Notes under the pieces: generated by a model | Database searches by the model: none | What the model saw: only the letters and a program-made list of their open reading frames with translations | What the model was told of the DNA's origin: nothing | From: Echinococcus granulosus | Lineage: Eukaryota > Platyhelminthes > Cestoda > Cyclophyllidea > Taeniidae | Reading direction: 5' to 3' | Length of the DNA stretch: 64,000 bases | Assembly: GCF_000524195.1 (NCBI RefSeq) | Contig: NW_020170548.1 | Coordinates: 13,612-77,611, forward strand | Position numbers and translations under genes: made by a program | Shown here: positions 10,177 through 23,211 of the stretch, one piece after another | How the letters are laid out: the number at the start of each line of letters is the position of its first letter | Numbering within the stretch: position 1 is the first letter of the stretch

Positions 10177-13100
10177 CTGTAATCCCGAATTCAAGAGATT
10201 GGTTTGAATTGCCAATGAACATGCCACGTTACTTTGATGTGTATAAAACTATGATGTGGTGTATTCTTACACCGGTATTTGCAAAAAGTGCCGACAAATT
10301 TTGAGATATTGTAATATTTCCGTGGTTTATTAGCATTTATTAATGCTTTGACCCCCTAATTCAGACAAGAAAGTCCCAGTTATTTCCACGAAACACTGCA
10401 TGTACTGCAGAAACTAAATGTAGGATTCTCCATATAAAACTGCCTCGTTTCAGGTAACTCACAAAGTTGTAAAGTGGTTTTAATAGCCATGAAACAAGTT
10501 CTTAAATGGCGATACTTATTCAAAAACCATTTCCACCTATGACTGAGCTCACCTTGGCTTTGCCCCGTGTCCTAGGCGAGGCGTCCTATTTGATCAAGCA
10601 AACAATGTTTCAGGGAGGGTGTTGATGTACTCTTCTACCCGAAACTCAAACAAAAACTTATAAAATATAGAAAAATAAGGTAATCCATTCTTCAACTTTA
10701 CCAAGTTTACTACCTGTAATCTAAAAAGAAAAGTGGTTCCCATAAGATGAACAAATAGAAAAAGTGAACTCACTCCAAGTTGGTTGAGCCTCTTAAACCT
10801 TTAAAAAGAGATTTTAAGCATAAATATAAGTTTCTTTGCTAATACTAACTTGATAGACCTAAATATGACTTTAACCTCTTTTAATGAAGAATAAATATGT
10901 AAATTGGAGCAAGATACACAATACTTGCAAGAATCAAAAGGAGAAAGTAGTGTCGGATAAAAGTTCCCAATTTTTTTTGCCTTTTCAAAATGTCCCATAA
11001 AGGAAATATGAAGGAAATCCCTCTCCGTAGCTAAATTCTATTAATATACGTTTGCATTTGCCAAAGTCAGTTGATTTGAAGTTAATCCCAAACATCAAAA
11101 TTTCCAAATCACTCTTTGGTTTCAAAAAAACGCTTTAAAGAAATCACAGCTTTTTTGATTTTCACATTAAGTCTCGTGAAAATTATAGAATCGATGACTT
11201 TTTTATGCATATATATGATAATGCATTTAAAGACATCTAGGATAAGAAATTTTGATTAATCGTACAATGTAGAGCTTCTTATTTTCAAAGCACTAAACTA
11301 CAATCTGACAGTAGATGGCCAGAAGTGTCGCCTTTCATTGAAATAGGAACCCACTCACCAGCAATGTGGACACCTCCCTGGATAGCTTCCGCATTGGACG
11401 CCGATCTCGTCTCAAATCCCCCTAGGCCACCACCTCCTCCTAGTCGTCGTCGATGTCTACTCGACCGACGTCTTGAGCTGGATAATGGCAACTTCAATGA
11501 GGTTCTATATGAGCTCTCAATGTTCGTCATCGCATTGTCGTTGACCTGATGATGACAGAGAGCCGACGGACTTTGGATTACATTCAGCTCCCGCAAGCGC
11601 GATGGCTTTTGCCCAACTTCGTTAGAAATCGGTAGACATAGCGCAGAAGGCGTACGAAGTGTTGACTTGGACCTAATTATTACAAGCTAGAGTCTTTTGT
11701 CTGGTCGATCTTGGGCATAGTGTTATCAATCCATCACCCAAAGAAAAAAATATACCGCATTTTGTTTTCATTTTTTAATTCTATCATTAGATTTTGCAAT
11801 TCTTTATCTGGCAAAGGGTAAATAGCAAAGATATATTGTACGCTTTAATGCAAAATGTCACAAAAAACAATTTGAGTTTTCTATTACTTAATGGAAACTG
11901 TCAGCTACCACTTTAAAATCTACAGTAAGTCTTAAAATGTGACCTATTTAATCACTGGGGGACTTTACGTTCACTTTACTTGATTACGCGTCGATAGAAC
12001 ACTCATGGGTTCTTGAGTTAACACCTACCCTAAAAGAAATTTTTTTAAAAAGCAAAATAACCTACGAATCAGGTGGAGAAAAGTGAGAGCTGTCCTGAGA
12101 GTCGGACTTGGTAGCTTCCTCGGGAGTGCAGGTCTGGGGTTGTGTAAATGCAGCTTCACCTTTTACGGGGACAAAGAAATCATCTCATTTTCCTCATCTT
12201 GGAAGCGTATAGACATAAAAGTCGAAAATATGGGAATGTTGAACCGGTATTAAAAAACATATTATTGATGTATAACAAGCTCTCTTTTTGCCTCTGTAGC
12301 GAAAAAGGTGTGCTGGAATTCTAATCTATAATGCAAAATTCGTTAGTTCTTCAATTGGTTTAAAAGAGCCAAAACAATTTTTTGCAGGAAACTTTCATAC
12401 CTCCATTGTCATTTAGCGTAATTGATGGCAGCTGGGGAGGTTTTAGTCGAGGAAATTTTTGAGGAGGTCTTCAAAATCAAAGAACGAAAATGCAAAAGCA
12501 CTGTGTTATCATTTACACAAATAAGTGATTTATTTGTCACTGTGTGAAAAGCTTGCTAGTTATTAACTACCCGGTTACAAATTCTCTTAAAAGGGCCATA
12601 AATTCTCATAATACAACTAAAAAACTGCTCATTTTCTGCCATGGTCAAATAGATTATGTTTTGACTCCTTAAAAATGGACTGTACTATTCCTATTCATAA
12701 ATAAATAAAGATAAAGGACATACAAAGTGGAAATAAAATCCACTGGAGACCCGGGTCTTCCTAAAAATATTCAGTTAAATATCAATATTCAAGCAGGAAT
12801 TAACTCATCAAGCAGCGTTTTATTTTTAACGGAATTTTAAGAGCGATTTTGTGTCACTTGCAGGACATTTAAGAACATCATACAAGAAACAGTCTACCAT
12901 AAAAATACAACATAAGCAAGAAGAGCATGATTCTTCGCAAAAACGCTCAAGACTGCTAAGTTTCTACTCAAAAATATGCGTAATACGCTATTTATTTGAT
13001 AGGGCCATATACGGTGATCTGCCTTGGCAATTGTGCCTGGCGGTCGATCCTCCAGTCCATTTCAGTGGCTCCTATCTCTTTAATATGTTGATAATGCATG

Positions 13101-14272
13101 TTGCTTTCAAGTATTAAGTTTTCTTTCGTCTTCAGAAAAGCCTTTAGGGTGCCGCACATGTATTTTATTTACTGAATCCACGTTAAACGCTTGTTGTTTT
13201 AGTTTTAAAGTTATATTACTCTCAGATCAAATAAGAACTACGAATATCTTGAAATTTTCTCACTTAAAAATTACACCAATCACCCCTGAGTACCACTATT
13301 CTCGCCTACTATTAATAATATTTTAAAAACTAGGTCCGTTTTTTATTCCTACTCCCAAAAATAAAAAGGTTGGATTTTGCTTAACGTAGCAAAATCTTTT
13401 CCACGTAATTTGAGAAATTGGGGACCACTTTACCTGAAATCCCATTTTTCCAGATATTTTGATTTGATGCATTTTTATTCGACCTAAAACAAAACCCCTC
13501 TCTTTGTGTAAGTCATCAGACTTAGTCGTATCTCTAACACCTATCTACTTTCCCTCTATCTGTTAATTTGCTGCTTCACAGATAGCATAGTAGGATTGTA
13601 GCTACCTATAAAATGTAAACAGCAGCATTTAATAAGCATTTTGCTTCAAGACCTGAAGAAATTACATGATAAAGGTACTCAGTGCTTCATAAAACCCACC
13701 AGGAATGCTTAAACAAGCTTAGTGCAGGCAATCGAATCTGCCTAAAGTGGCCATTTAGTGAATCACGGATCATCTAATATTAGATCAGCATCTGACTTTT
13801 AACCTCTAAACTTACCAAACCAATTTCTGTTTCCTTGGTTTTCTGTGTATACCTGTGCTTGAGTTAAGCGTTACTTTACGAGGCCGAATCTTAGGTTCCT
13901 CAAATGATTGTGTTGAGGGACGAAATGGGGGTATCTACAATGTTTTCGAAATAGATTTGAAAAAATACCTTTTATACATTACGAAAAATAACTCTAATAA
14001 GAGAGAACTTACGCTACAAGGACTCATCCATGTTGGGTACTTCAGGCGTTCCCTTACCTTTGGGAAAACAAATAGACCTTCTATTTATAATTAAGGATTG
14101 AAATCGTAAATGAAATCCAACCAAAATGGCAAAACTTGCCTCAGCACGATCACGCAGGAACTCCTTCTTACTAAAGATCAAAGCAAAAGACTTTTGGCAA
14201 TAATAAAACCCCCGTGATCGATTTGGTTCAATGGCAATATGTTAGACCAACAGCAGAGCGCCACCGACTTAC

Positions 14273-14300
14273 GTTTTATGTCCTTTACCACAAATGTACT
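14273..14300 (-). CDS. Large unknown gene: 28-base micro-exon
   Basis: A 28-base segment sits between a textbook acceptor (CTTAGTTTTTCAG) and a textbook donor (GTAAGT). It encodes STFVVKDIK plus one base. Phase is right on both sides: the preceding exon ends phase zero, and the following one starts with two bases. Micro-exons are common in flatworm genes. It is supported by splice signals and phase only. Confidence 0.5.
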
Positions 14301-14697
14301 CTGAAAAACTAAGACTTTCAAGAATTGCTCCAGGCGGAATGAACTCACGAGCATCGGCCATCCAGTGATCTGGAAACCTAAAAATACTGCAGTCGAATAT
14401 TTGTCCCAAACAATAAATGCTATCTTATACGTCATCTGATGTAAATGCAGATGGAACGTAATGTCGATAGACTCACTCCATGTTTTGCTTCATCATGCCA
14501 ATGTATGCAGCAGTGCCGGCATCTGTTTTATGGAGCTCGTGTCTTCTCCATACCCCCTAAACTTTCAACCAATCCTTCTTAATACGGGAATTAGATAATG
14601 ATAGGAATCCAAAAGCCAATTTTTCGAACCAAACGATAAAGCCTACGCACGAAAAAGGGTAAGGATGCGTTTTAATGCTTGCCTTTTTTAGACTGAC

Positions 14698-14791
14698 CCA
14701 GCCCTCAGTCAAATACAAAAGTTCTTTTGCCGTCACCGGTTGGTCGCCTTTTGGTTGAACAGCAGACGGAGTGAATAGCATCAGATCACCG
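14698..14791 (-). CDS. Large unknown gene: exon
   Basis: Acceptor CGTACTTTCCCATAG|C and donor TGG|GTCAGT. The peptide GDLMLFTPSAVQPKGDQP then VTAKELLYLTEGW looks like folded protein. The leading C completes the TG left by the exon at 15888-15970, giving Cys. I could not place this sequence in a family, though it reads as one of the best conserved parts of the chain. Confidence 0.6.
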
Positions 14792-15887
14792 CTATGGGAA
14801 AGTACGTTTGTAAGCTACTTAATTTTAATATAAGTATCGAGGCCGTATTGTGTTATATTTTTATCGAGTTGAAGCATGACTCATTATCATTGTACCACCC
14901 CTTATGTATTCAAAAAGAAATTTCAAATTCCATTTTTTGATTTGCTTAGGAAGTCCTAATAAGATACACATTATTTATCAAAAAGGTTTGTGGTGGCGAA
15001 TTGGCACTTAGTTTTCCTACCTTAGGGTGGTTAAAGTTTTCGGAAGTCTGTGCTCTGTGTCCGTATCGGGAGCTTCATAAAAAAGCTGCTTTGTTGCAGA
15101 TATCTGCAAGATCAACAAAACTGTTTAACAAGGACTATTTTCTAGTTTCATACCTCTGGCATTGTGTGTATCAGATCGTACAATGAACTACTCCGGCTGG
15201 AACTGGAATTAAACATAGCCTCAATTGGCCGCATGTTTTATAAAGGTATATAAAAATCATTGAGTTTAGTTTACAAACTTAATAACATTTTTTTCATTTT
15301 GACTCGTAAATCGGTGTAAATTATTTCAATTGACACCTGATTACCGATTCGGGAATTAAGAGGTCATCTCGCATTAGTTGACCGCATGGCAGACCCTTGT
15401 GTTTGCAAAGTTGTGAGAAGGGTTGTGGCACTTTTCGGTGACCTTAAATTAGCCAAAACATCGCTATTAGCTTTTTATTTTGGAAACTAACCTATCCAAC
15501 AGCATCCAACATCTTCGATTTTCAGAATACCGCTCCTCCCAGCAACAACTACCCAAAAATTATTACAAGAAACAGGAAATAAGCTTTAACATTTGGCAGT
15601 TGCACTAATCCAGAAACTGGTCTAGTGGCGATTATTTGGCAGTAGCATCTACACCACTAATATGGGCTTAATTCGTTAGTAATATATCTGGAAAAACATG
15701 ACACTGGTCCGCTGATTTACGCAGAGAATAAATTTGTCTAAGTCGACTTCATATTAATGGCTGCCTACAAAATAAACTTCTCATACGCTTGTAATTTTAC
15801 CAAGCAGGAAATATAATTATTCATTTACGCATAGTACATAATGCAAAACATCTTTTCAAGCATGAATAACTGAAGAAAATGACTTAC

Positions 15888-15970
15888 CACACGGCATCAC
15901 TTTGGGCGAATTTTGTCAAACAATGCCTTTTGAAATGCCCAATCGATGCAACTGGTGGCCCAACTCGTGT
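15888..15970 (-). CDS. Large unknown gene: exon
   Basis: Acceptor CTATCTTGGCAG|ACA and strong donor GTGTG|GTAAGTCA. The 83-base exon encodes TRVGPPVASIGHFKRHCL then TKFAQSDAV. Only this frame is open. It enters at phase zero and leaves two bases, matching both neighbours. Confidence 0.5.
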
Positions 15971-16652
15971 CTGCCAAGATAGCTGCAGATTAATTTCCTC
16001 TCCTGGCTCATAAAAACTGTGTGTTTTGAACCATTAAAGCACGCTTAATCCAGGCCCCTAGAGAATGCAATTAAGGTGCCTTTAGTTTTAAAGAGCGGAT
16101 AAATCTGTTCCAAATTTGACGCACACCCTAATTCTCACCTCAAATCATTTATCCCTTGGAGAGCTCTGTGGGATGAAGCAATAAGGCGCGACAGGAAATA
16201 AGATCTTTCTGGCTATATTTTGGTAATACTTTGTGATACGGCCACTATTTAACGATTAACAACCTTTGTTGCATACTCTGGCTTAGTAGAAACAAGAAAT
16301 TTGTGGCCCAAATCGGTACTAAAATTTTCCTCTGGACATTTTATTACGCGTTTGACTCAAAAATTCCACTTGCATTCATAACAAGAATGTTCACATTACT
16401 TTACTAGGCAGAAAATTGGCAGTATTTTGCGCCTTCGTTATTATTGAACCATTTGAGCGGCGGTTCTTCTTTGTTGATTTGTTACTTTACAGGGCATAGC
16501 AATAATTTCTTGAATGGGAATTAAAGTATGCTATATTCCATTTGGAGTTTAAAATACTTCTTCCTAAGTAAGTTTAACGTAAAATCCAGCTTTACAGCAT
16601 AGCATGAGGGCAGGATCAGATTTACTACTGCATTAACGTAACCCATACTGAC

Positions 16653-16712
16653 CTTTTGAACAAATGGGTTACTAGAGCTATGTGGAGAGCGTGTAAGGGC
16701 TTCAAGTATGTA
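16653..16712 (-). CDS. Large unknown gene: exon with uncertain start
   Basis: Donor CAAAAG|GTCAGT at phase zero follows an open segment YILEALTRSPHSSSNPFVQK. The 5' boundary is unclear: a pyrimidine-rich acceptor inside (CTCTCCACATAG) would leave only about 25 bases, while an upstream AG near 16712 keeps the longer reading. Exit phase fits the exon at 15970. Confidence 0.4.
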
Positions 16713-17477
16713 CAAACCCTCTCTTCACCTTTTCGTAACAATTTCAATGATGCTAACTCTTCCATATGCATAAACTAATGAAGTCTAATATAGCGACTCA
16801 CTCCAGAGGCTCTTAAATCAATTAATCTGCTTCTACCCTCACTGATATGCTTATAGATGACATCAGTTGAGGCGTTATCTTAAAGTGACGAATTGTCAGA
16901 AGAGTTACCTAGTGACTGGAAAAGGCTGAATTGAGACCAGTATTTTAATCGTGAAGCGTTGCTAAGATGTTTGATCTGCCGAGTTACGGCAGCTATGCCA
17001 ATAGAACCTGGTCCCAAGAGACAAATTAAGTGCATTTACACTTGAAACGCGTACACTACGTATAGCAGCCCGGAAGAAAGTTTGAGCATAAATTGCACAC
17101 CAATTACGGGTGATTATTCTTATCTTATATCTTACTAATTTTAGGTAGCCTTCCCTATCCTTCTTAACTCTCCTTAAATGAAGTGCCTTGATTTTTAAAT
17201 TGTAGCAATAAGGACTCGACTTTGCACCATTCAAAAATCATATTCATATTTGCAAGTGCTCGGCTGAGCGCAAAAATAGAATGTGAGTTCAAGTAAAAGT
17301 AGGCTGGTCTACATCCGGTTGATAAATATACACGTAGTAAAGGAGAGTGGGATGCAACCATAATATCCGAGCTCAAATTGATGGTTTAATGGTTGCGTGA
17401 GACCGTGACTGGCAACTAAAAACAAATCCGCCGCTGCTGCAACAGAGGGAAAGTGATGGTGATAGTAGGTAAATCAC

Positions 17478-17604
17478 CTCCAGCTGAGTCCACCTCGTGC
17501 AGCGGAAGCTCCATGTGGGGTAGGAGCACCAGTGTCCCCAGTTGAGACCACGTGGTTATGACCAAGCGAGCCTCAAGGTCTGGCCGTCTCCGCGTCTTCT
17601 CATC
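17478..17604 (-). CDS. Large unknown gene: exon
   Basis: Acceptor CCCCATTGTCAG|GAT and donor GGAG|GTGATT. The encoded peptide is DEKTRRRPDLEARLVITT then WSQLGTLVLLPHMELPLH, a basic linker followed by hydrophobic strands. The other two frames of this exon have stops. The open frame extends upstream of the acceptor to 17739, so a longer exon is possible. Confidence 0.55.
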
Positions 17605-18281
17605 CTGACAATGGGGTTTGTATGAAGAAAGACTCCTAACGTGGCGATACCGTATACGGTAACAAGTATCAAGAATGGCAATAGCCGATGTATACGTGCG
17701 CAGGTCAGCACAAACACCGTTAGGAAATGTTGGACTCAAAATTGACGCTCGAAGCTACATACCACTTCAAGCACAAAAAACCAATGTCAATTTTGGATAG
17801 ACAACATCTGTACCTTACAAAGCACAACAAATAGCACTTTACAGACAAGACTAATTTTGACCAACACGTCAGTAAGGTAGAAAAAAACAGAAATTAGAAT
17901 AAATGGCCTCAAAGACTCTCGAATGATTCCTCACTCAACAGTTTCAGTTAAAAGCCTTAGTGCTCCTAGGAAGCCTACAAAGATGACTAGATTGGGAATA
18001 AACGATTCACCTTACAAAATGTGAAAACCCGTTTCTTTTCTTCATTGACGTCTCAGAATACGAAATTAGGACCTAAAAACTTTAGAAAAACTCATTATGC
18101 CTTTACATTAGTTCCCCACATTGGCAGTCCACTGATTTTGTGAATGTTGACCTTTTTATTCTGCAATGCAAAAAAACACATCGAGATATCTAAGTTACTA
18201 GCAGAAAATTGCACATCTCGTAGCGGAGATAGCGAACAAGTTACTGAAATCCATTAAGCGCTTGCGTAATCCTCTATTTTG

Positions 18282-18450
18282 GTGAAGGATCGCCTAGGAG
18301 CTTCGCTATTGCACCTCCTCTGGACAGCCTGGCCCCCAGGCCATGGCAGTAGACCCAAGCTTTACTGCATGTAGATGGTACATATTCTGTCAGAATATGA
18401 TGTATTCTTTCATCCTCAGGGAAGCCTTGGGGCACCATATCGCTCTAAAA
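18282..18450 (+). repeat. Dispersed repeat, copy 2
   Basis: Second copy of the element at 8578-8765, same orientation, in another intron of the same gene. Shared blocks include AGGAGCTTCG, CACCTCCTCTGGAC..CCTGGCCC, CCATGGCAGTAG, AGAATATGATG and TTTCATCCTCAGGGAAGCCT. Confidence 0.55.
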
Positions 18451-20363
18451 TGGGCCTAAGAGAGGTAAGCTTTGTGACAATCGAGAAGTAGACAACTAGG
18501 GAAATTCTTTTGATCTCTAGTAAATCAAATTAGCTATCAAGAAAAGTGCTTTTTGAAATGTCATATTTTTTAAATGCAATCACATCTCGGATCTGTGATA
18601 AAGTATTAAAGAGATGCAACCACACAACATTTACTCTTACGAGAAAGCATAATCTCGCTTTCTACCCGATCGCCTGTCCATTTTGGAGAAGTGTTTTATG
18701 ATCTTGCGCAGTCCTTTAAAGAAGTAATCTTTCTTAGACATTTCGAAATCATTTTAAAAGGTTCTAAGTAGGAATGCCTCCCCCTTGATTGTTTTTTAAA
18801 GTATCACTACGTGAATGACCCATTCTCAACAATTACAACTGCAGTATAACATACAAACACATAAACACGAGCGTCTGGGTTTGAACTGATGCTTGATTAT
18901 GTGTGAAGTAGTGTTGGTAGTGAATGGGTTAGGACAGCCAACGATACGTTTATTAACTTGATGCAGAAATACAAAAACCAGCCGTTACCATAAGTCGTTT
19001 AGAAAGCAGTGTGGGGTGCGCGGTACACGGAATTCTGTATGATATGGAAAAAGAGAGGCTTAGCAAGTTAGTTGTCATCGAAGTTTTTCGTTGTCTATTA
19101 ATGCATGCGAGATCCGCGTGCTCAGTGGCTTCCTCACTTTCAGGTAAAAATGACCGATTTTAGTCTTCACAACATAAGAAAGTACCACAAAACATCAACA
19201 AGTGCAAAAACTAAAAAAGAATTATCATTATACTCAAAATTGCTTTTGACTTCAAATACATTTTCAATGCTTCTCTGCAGCAATGCTAAAGTTTTGATAC
19301 CTCTGGCATATTCTACCATAAATACTGAAGCAACTGGTAGGGGGTGCGCAGACCTGTAAACAGCCCATTGTCATCGAAAGGATACTCGACTTTGAAAAGT
19401 TGATCACTCATTCGGTAATGATATCATAGTAGCATCACCGGAGTTGAGGAAATCGACATGTGTATCGTGCAAACAGACGATGGCCTTGAAAAGTAATATT
19501 AGCATAGTGACTAACGATGATGACTAAAGAGGAGTCATCGTACGATAGAATGGTAATAGTGACATACAAGGCTGTAATAACTAAGACTTTGATTTATTTG
19601 ATGCTTGTTTGTCATTAATTATACAAACACATATGCATTTAATAAAGATTATAATGTATATGGGTATATGTGCAAGAACTTGCTTATTTTGTACTATTTG
19701 GCCGTTGTAATGACATATTTTTATGTAATTTGCAAATTTAAATATCACGGCTTTTTTATTTCTTTATTTCACTGCAGATTGTGTGTAGTTGCAACGTGAT
19801 TAGTTTCCCTAAGCTGTCTGTTTTTTGCGCAATGGCCTTTTTAATTAGTTATCTGATAGGTTATTGGCTCTTGTACTGTGTTTTTGTGTATTTTCTTGTT
19901 GGGAAAGTAGGTTCTCTGTCAAGTTAGCTAACACCTTGATTTTGTCCAAAGGGGCTCCACTTGGTAGGAACGACAGTTTGAACTTTAATCCAGGCAGGAA
20001 TGCATCTCTTTATGGTGGTGTTTCAGCTGATAAGCTTGAGTAAATTACTAAAAATCATTAATTTTAAACTCCACTAAGTTATTAAGTCGGGAGATCAGGT
20101 AATGCTAAAAGCGGTGTAGCCGAGCTCACGAATTATCAGCATTCGATTAATTTCTGATTAATAATTAGTCACGCAGCTGGTCACACTTAGGTAAGCATCT
20201 CTGTAAGTAAATATTTTTTAAGTCAATTGGTAGGAAAAATAAAGTACCTCTTCCATTGCATCATTAATGAGGGTCTTGCCATTCTAGAAATTACATGCAA
20301 TCGCAACATTTTAGCGTCATTAATGTAGTTATTATTTTCATCCCTTCCTAGGTAGTGGGTGAC

Positions 20364-20491
20364 CTGTAGTTTAGAGGGTAATTTACAAGGTTTACCCCAT
20401 CTGCGGTTACTCAATATCCCACTTAAAGGCATTTTTTGGGATACTTGCTCGAACTTATATGATATATTAACGCTGATTTTCTCAATATTCA
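20364..20491 (-). CDS. Large unknown gene: exon with two possible donors
   Basis: Acceptor GAAGAGCAG|TG opens NIEKISVNISYKFEQ, which continues to VSQKMPLSGILSNRRWGK. Either GAGCAA|GTATCC (ending at 20445) or CTACAG|GTCACC (ending at 20364) could be the donor; both end at phase zero, as the 17604 acceptor requires. Entry phase matches the G left by the 23475-23563 exon, giving Val. The polypyrimidine tract is modest. Confidence 0.35.
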
Positions 20492-20717
20492 CTGCTCTTC
20501 CAAAAGAGCTCAATCGACTATTCACGCTGCAAATAGACTTCTCACTTCCTACGCTGCATTCGAGAATGGATATGCAAAGGACCTACCGGTAAGCCTCTGG
20601 AAGAACAGTAGGTCATCGTATTTTACGTCCGTCGTGGGCTTAAAGTCAGGGGGGCTCTACCCGCGCCCACTTTAAAAGCATCTTCTGACATGCAAGCCAG
20701 TGCACTGGCCTCATTAC

Positions 20718-20852
20718 GGGCAATGTAATCTTCCCATCCTCATCCTCAGGTTGAAGTGGTTCATCATCAGGGCGTCTATATGTCGACTTATGTCTATGAC
20801 CAGCGTTAAGTGGGCCATCATCAGAGACTTTATGTATTGATCTACATCTACC
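20718..20852 (-). other. Open, acidic, coding-like segment of unclear status
   Basis: Between AG|GGT and CCC|GTAATG lie 45 open codons with an acidic segment (RRPDDEPLQPEDEDGKITLP). Phase zero at both ends does not fit the neighbouring exons directly. It adjoins the rRNA-derived block, so it may be part of that insertion and not an exon. Confidence 0.15.
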
Positions 20853-21244
20853 CTGCATGCTACGTGACCCACCACCTAGGAATCGCTATATGGATCTCCT
20901 CCCATGACTCAAGGCCACCTGACCTCACTGCTGATCGATATATGATGCAATGCATGGTTCCGAAAAAGTCGTACAAATATTGCTATATTCATGGAGCGGT
21001 GCTTACGTAAATGTGCATCATTCCTCAAAGGTAGTTTACTATGGTGTTTTCAGCGCAATATCACAGTTCAACTCCCACCTGACAGTAATGTCGCCAGACG
21101 GGTCACTGATTGCACCCTGGCTTGCAAGCCACATAAAATCATTGCCATATGGTAGACCTATAATAGCCCAGACCGGTCCAGCGATCGACCGACCGGACCG
21201 ATAGATCGCAGTTGCAGTATCACCATCAGCCAGCCTCCTGATAA

Positions 21245-23070
21245 TTGCTGTCGCCGAAATGATCTCACTATACCATTTAATCGGTATCAGTGACGGGCAA
21301 TGTGTGCGAAGGGTAGGGACGCATTCAGCGCACGTTTATGACTTGCGCTTGCTAGGAGGCACAAGTCAATTACAGGGAGCATTTTCAGGTCCTAATTTTC
21401 TGCTGTCACGATGGTGGCTGACAAGTTCGATTAACCATCTTTTTAGTCAGGGCAGAGGGTCTAATCGGTTAACACCGTCATTACAGCGTGCAAATGATCT
21501 CGATCCATACTGAGTCAAATCAATCGGCAGCCACCACTCGTGGTAGCGCTTTTCAATTAATTCCTTCCATTTTCAGCTTCATACCCATACTTTCTTCTGA
21601 GGAACCTAAGCACTGTAGAAATTGGGGTGACAGCTTTAAGGATGGTGGTAGCACAGATACCACCATCACAGATCATCAGTTGGCATTATTTATGGTCAAA
21701 AGTGAGATGATTGTATCTCATCTTTGACCTCGTCGAGCCTCATAGCTCGCTTATGGTCATTAAATATATGCTTGACGATTGCTTTTGCCTTAGTTTTTCT
21801 GGCTGCAGTCTGGATTTCTCCTCCATTGCAGCCATACAAACGTCCCCTCCTGTCTCTTTTGATTATTACCTCGGGCTCAAAAACAATCGAATGAGCCATC
21901 TAGACTTGTCAACCTATTCCATTTATCAATGCAAAACTTTTCCGGTAGCATCATTTTGANNNNNNNNNNNNNNNNNNNNNNNNNNNNNNNNNNNNNNNNN
22001 NNNNNNNNNNNNNNNNNNNNNNNNNNNNNNNNNNNNNNNNNNNNNNNNNNNNNNNNNNNTTTTAGTGCTTAAATTTGCCTAAGAAAAAGCACTATCTGCC
22101 CACAGACACCACAGTCTCAAAGAGAAGAATCCATCGAAATGCATGCTAACAAGCCACTAACGGGATCGGATTACAAAGTGCAAAGAATAGTACCTATCAC
22201 CCGCCCACGTCTGTGGCTGTTGCGCCACAGACACGGATTCAAAATAACCCCAACTCTTTGTTGTCCTAACAATACAGTGCTGATTAAAAGGCCTGCATAA
22301 GCCTGACATCAAAGGTGATTGAGCTAGCCACCAACATACAGACGCCAGGATTGCATGCCGACAGCCACACACCGGCCGCTCAATTATCCGCAGGTAGCGG
22401 TGCCACAGAGGTCCAATTATGAGCCTTTTATCCAGGCAATTTTAATATACTTTATTAAAGGTGGAGTTATTATGGCTTCTCTAGTCAGCCCTGACCTACA
22501 ATTGATTTAATTGAAAGGATTTAGAATTCACTTTTTCCTATTACTGAGCACACTCCTTTGCTTTAATGACTCCCTCATCAGTATTTTTGTCACCACCTCA
22601 CCTCCCTAAACTAAAAGTGGGTAACTCGCAAGCTTGCTACCGTTCCTCAGGCTATCATTTTAGCGAAATCGTGATCTTAATGTGCGTTACCCCTTACTAT
22701 TACCACCATAGTAGGCAGTTAACCATCCACTGTTAATGATCAGCTGGACGGACGTTTGAAAAAAGCAATCAACAATGCCGACTCTTAACTACCAGCTGCA
22801 GTATGCAGCAAGTATCCGGTGCCACCAAAATTTCGTCCACGAACGTAAAGACCTCTCGACCGCACGCGCACAATTGATTGGCTTTTTTGATCTAAATTAG
22901 TGTATTAGCTTTAAAGTTGTTGCGGTTATTCATTTAACGGGTACGCTTTAGTAAACCATGGCTGACTAAATGGGAACATCCGAAGCCTCTCTGAACTTAG
23001 GCGTGAAGTGGGACAAGTATGGATTAATCCTTGGGACCTGCATATGACTACCGGCAGGATCAACCAAGTA
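21245..23070 (-). pseudogene. Nearly full-length degenerate 18S (SSU) rRNA copy
   Basis: On the minus strand the 18S 5' end, TACTTGGTTGATCCTGCC, starts at 23070, followed by GTAGTCATATGC. Further landmarks follow in order: CGTACCCGTTAAATG (22945-22931), TATGGCTGCAATGGAGG-like sequence (about 21830), AAAACTAAGGCAAAAGCAAT (about 21795), GACCATAAATAATGCCAAC (about 21690), AAGTATGGGTATGAAGCTGA-like sequence (about 21590), and AAGCGCAAGTCATAAACGTG (about 21348). After those come the CACACATTGCCCGTC and AATGGTATAGTGAG blocks (about 21310-21265). Spacing fits a whole 18S, but many substitutions show decay. The final ~100 bases are not recognisable. A 100-N gap interrupts it. It lies in an intron of the large gene. 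ORFs inside are not proteins. Confidence 0.9.
21960..22059. other. Assembly gap (100 N)
   Basis: Exactly 100 N, the usual placeholder for a gap of unknown size. It falls inside the 18S-like copy, so that copy may be longer, or collapsed, in the real genome. Confidence 0.99.
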
Positions 23071-23211
23071 GTTCGCATGCCATAGGCAGCAGCAACAACA
23101 TCAGCAGCTAGCAGGTGAGCAAGTGACTGTACGAATGGCAAACCCAACTGTGTGTACACACAGACATGTGAGAGAGCGCACCCACAGAAGCGCTATCCAC
23201 ATGTTCTTACT

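Noticed and set aside
21696..22372. Minus ORFs with coding-like peptides and apparent splice sites
   Set aside because: I first read two exons here, but the bases match conserved 18S rRNA blocks in order, so they are not exons of the large gene.
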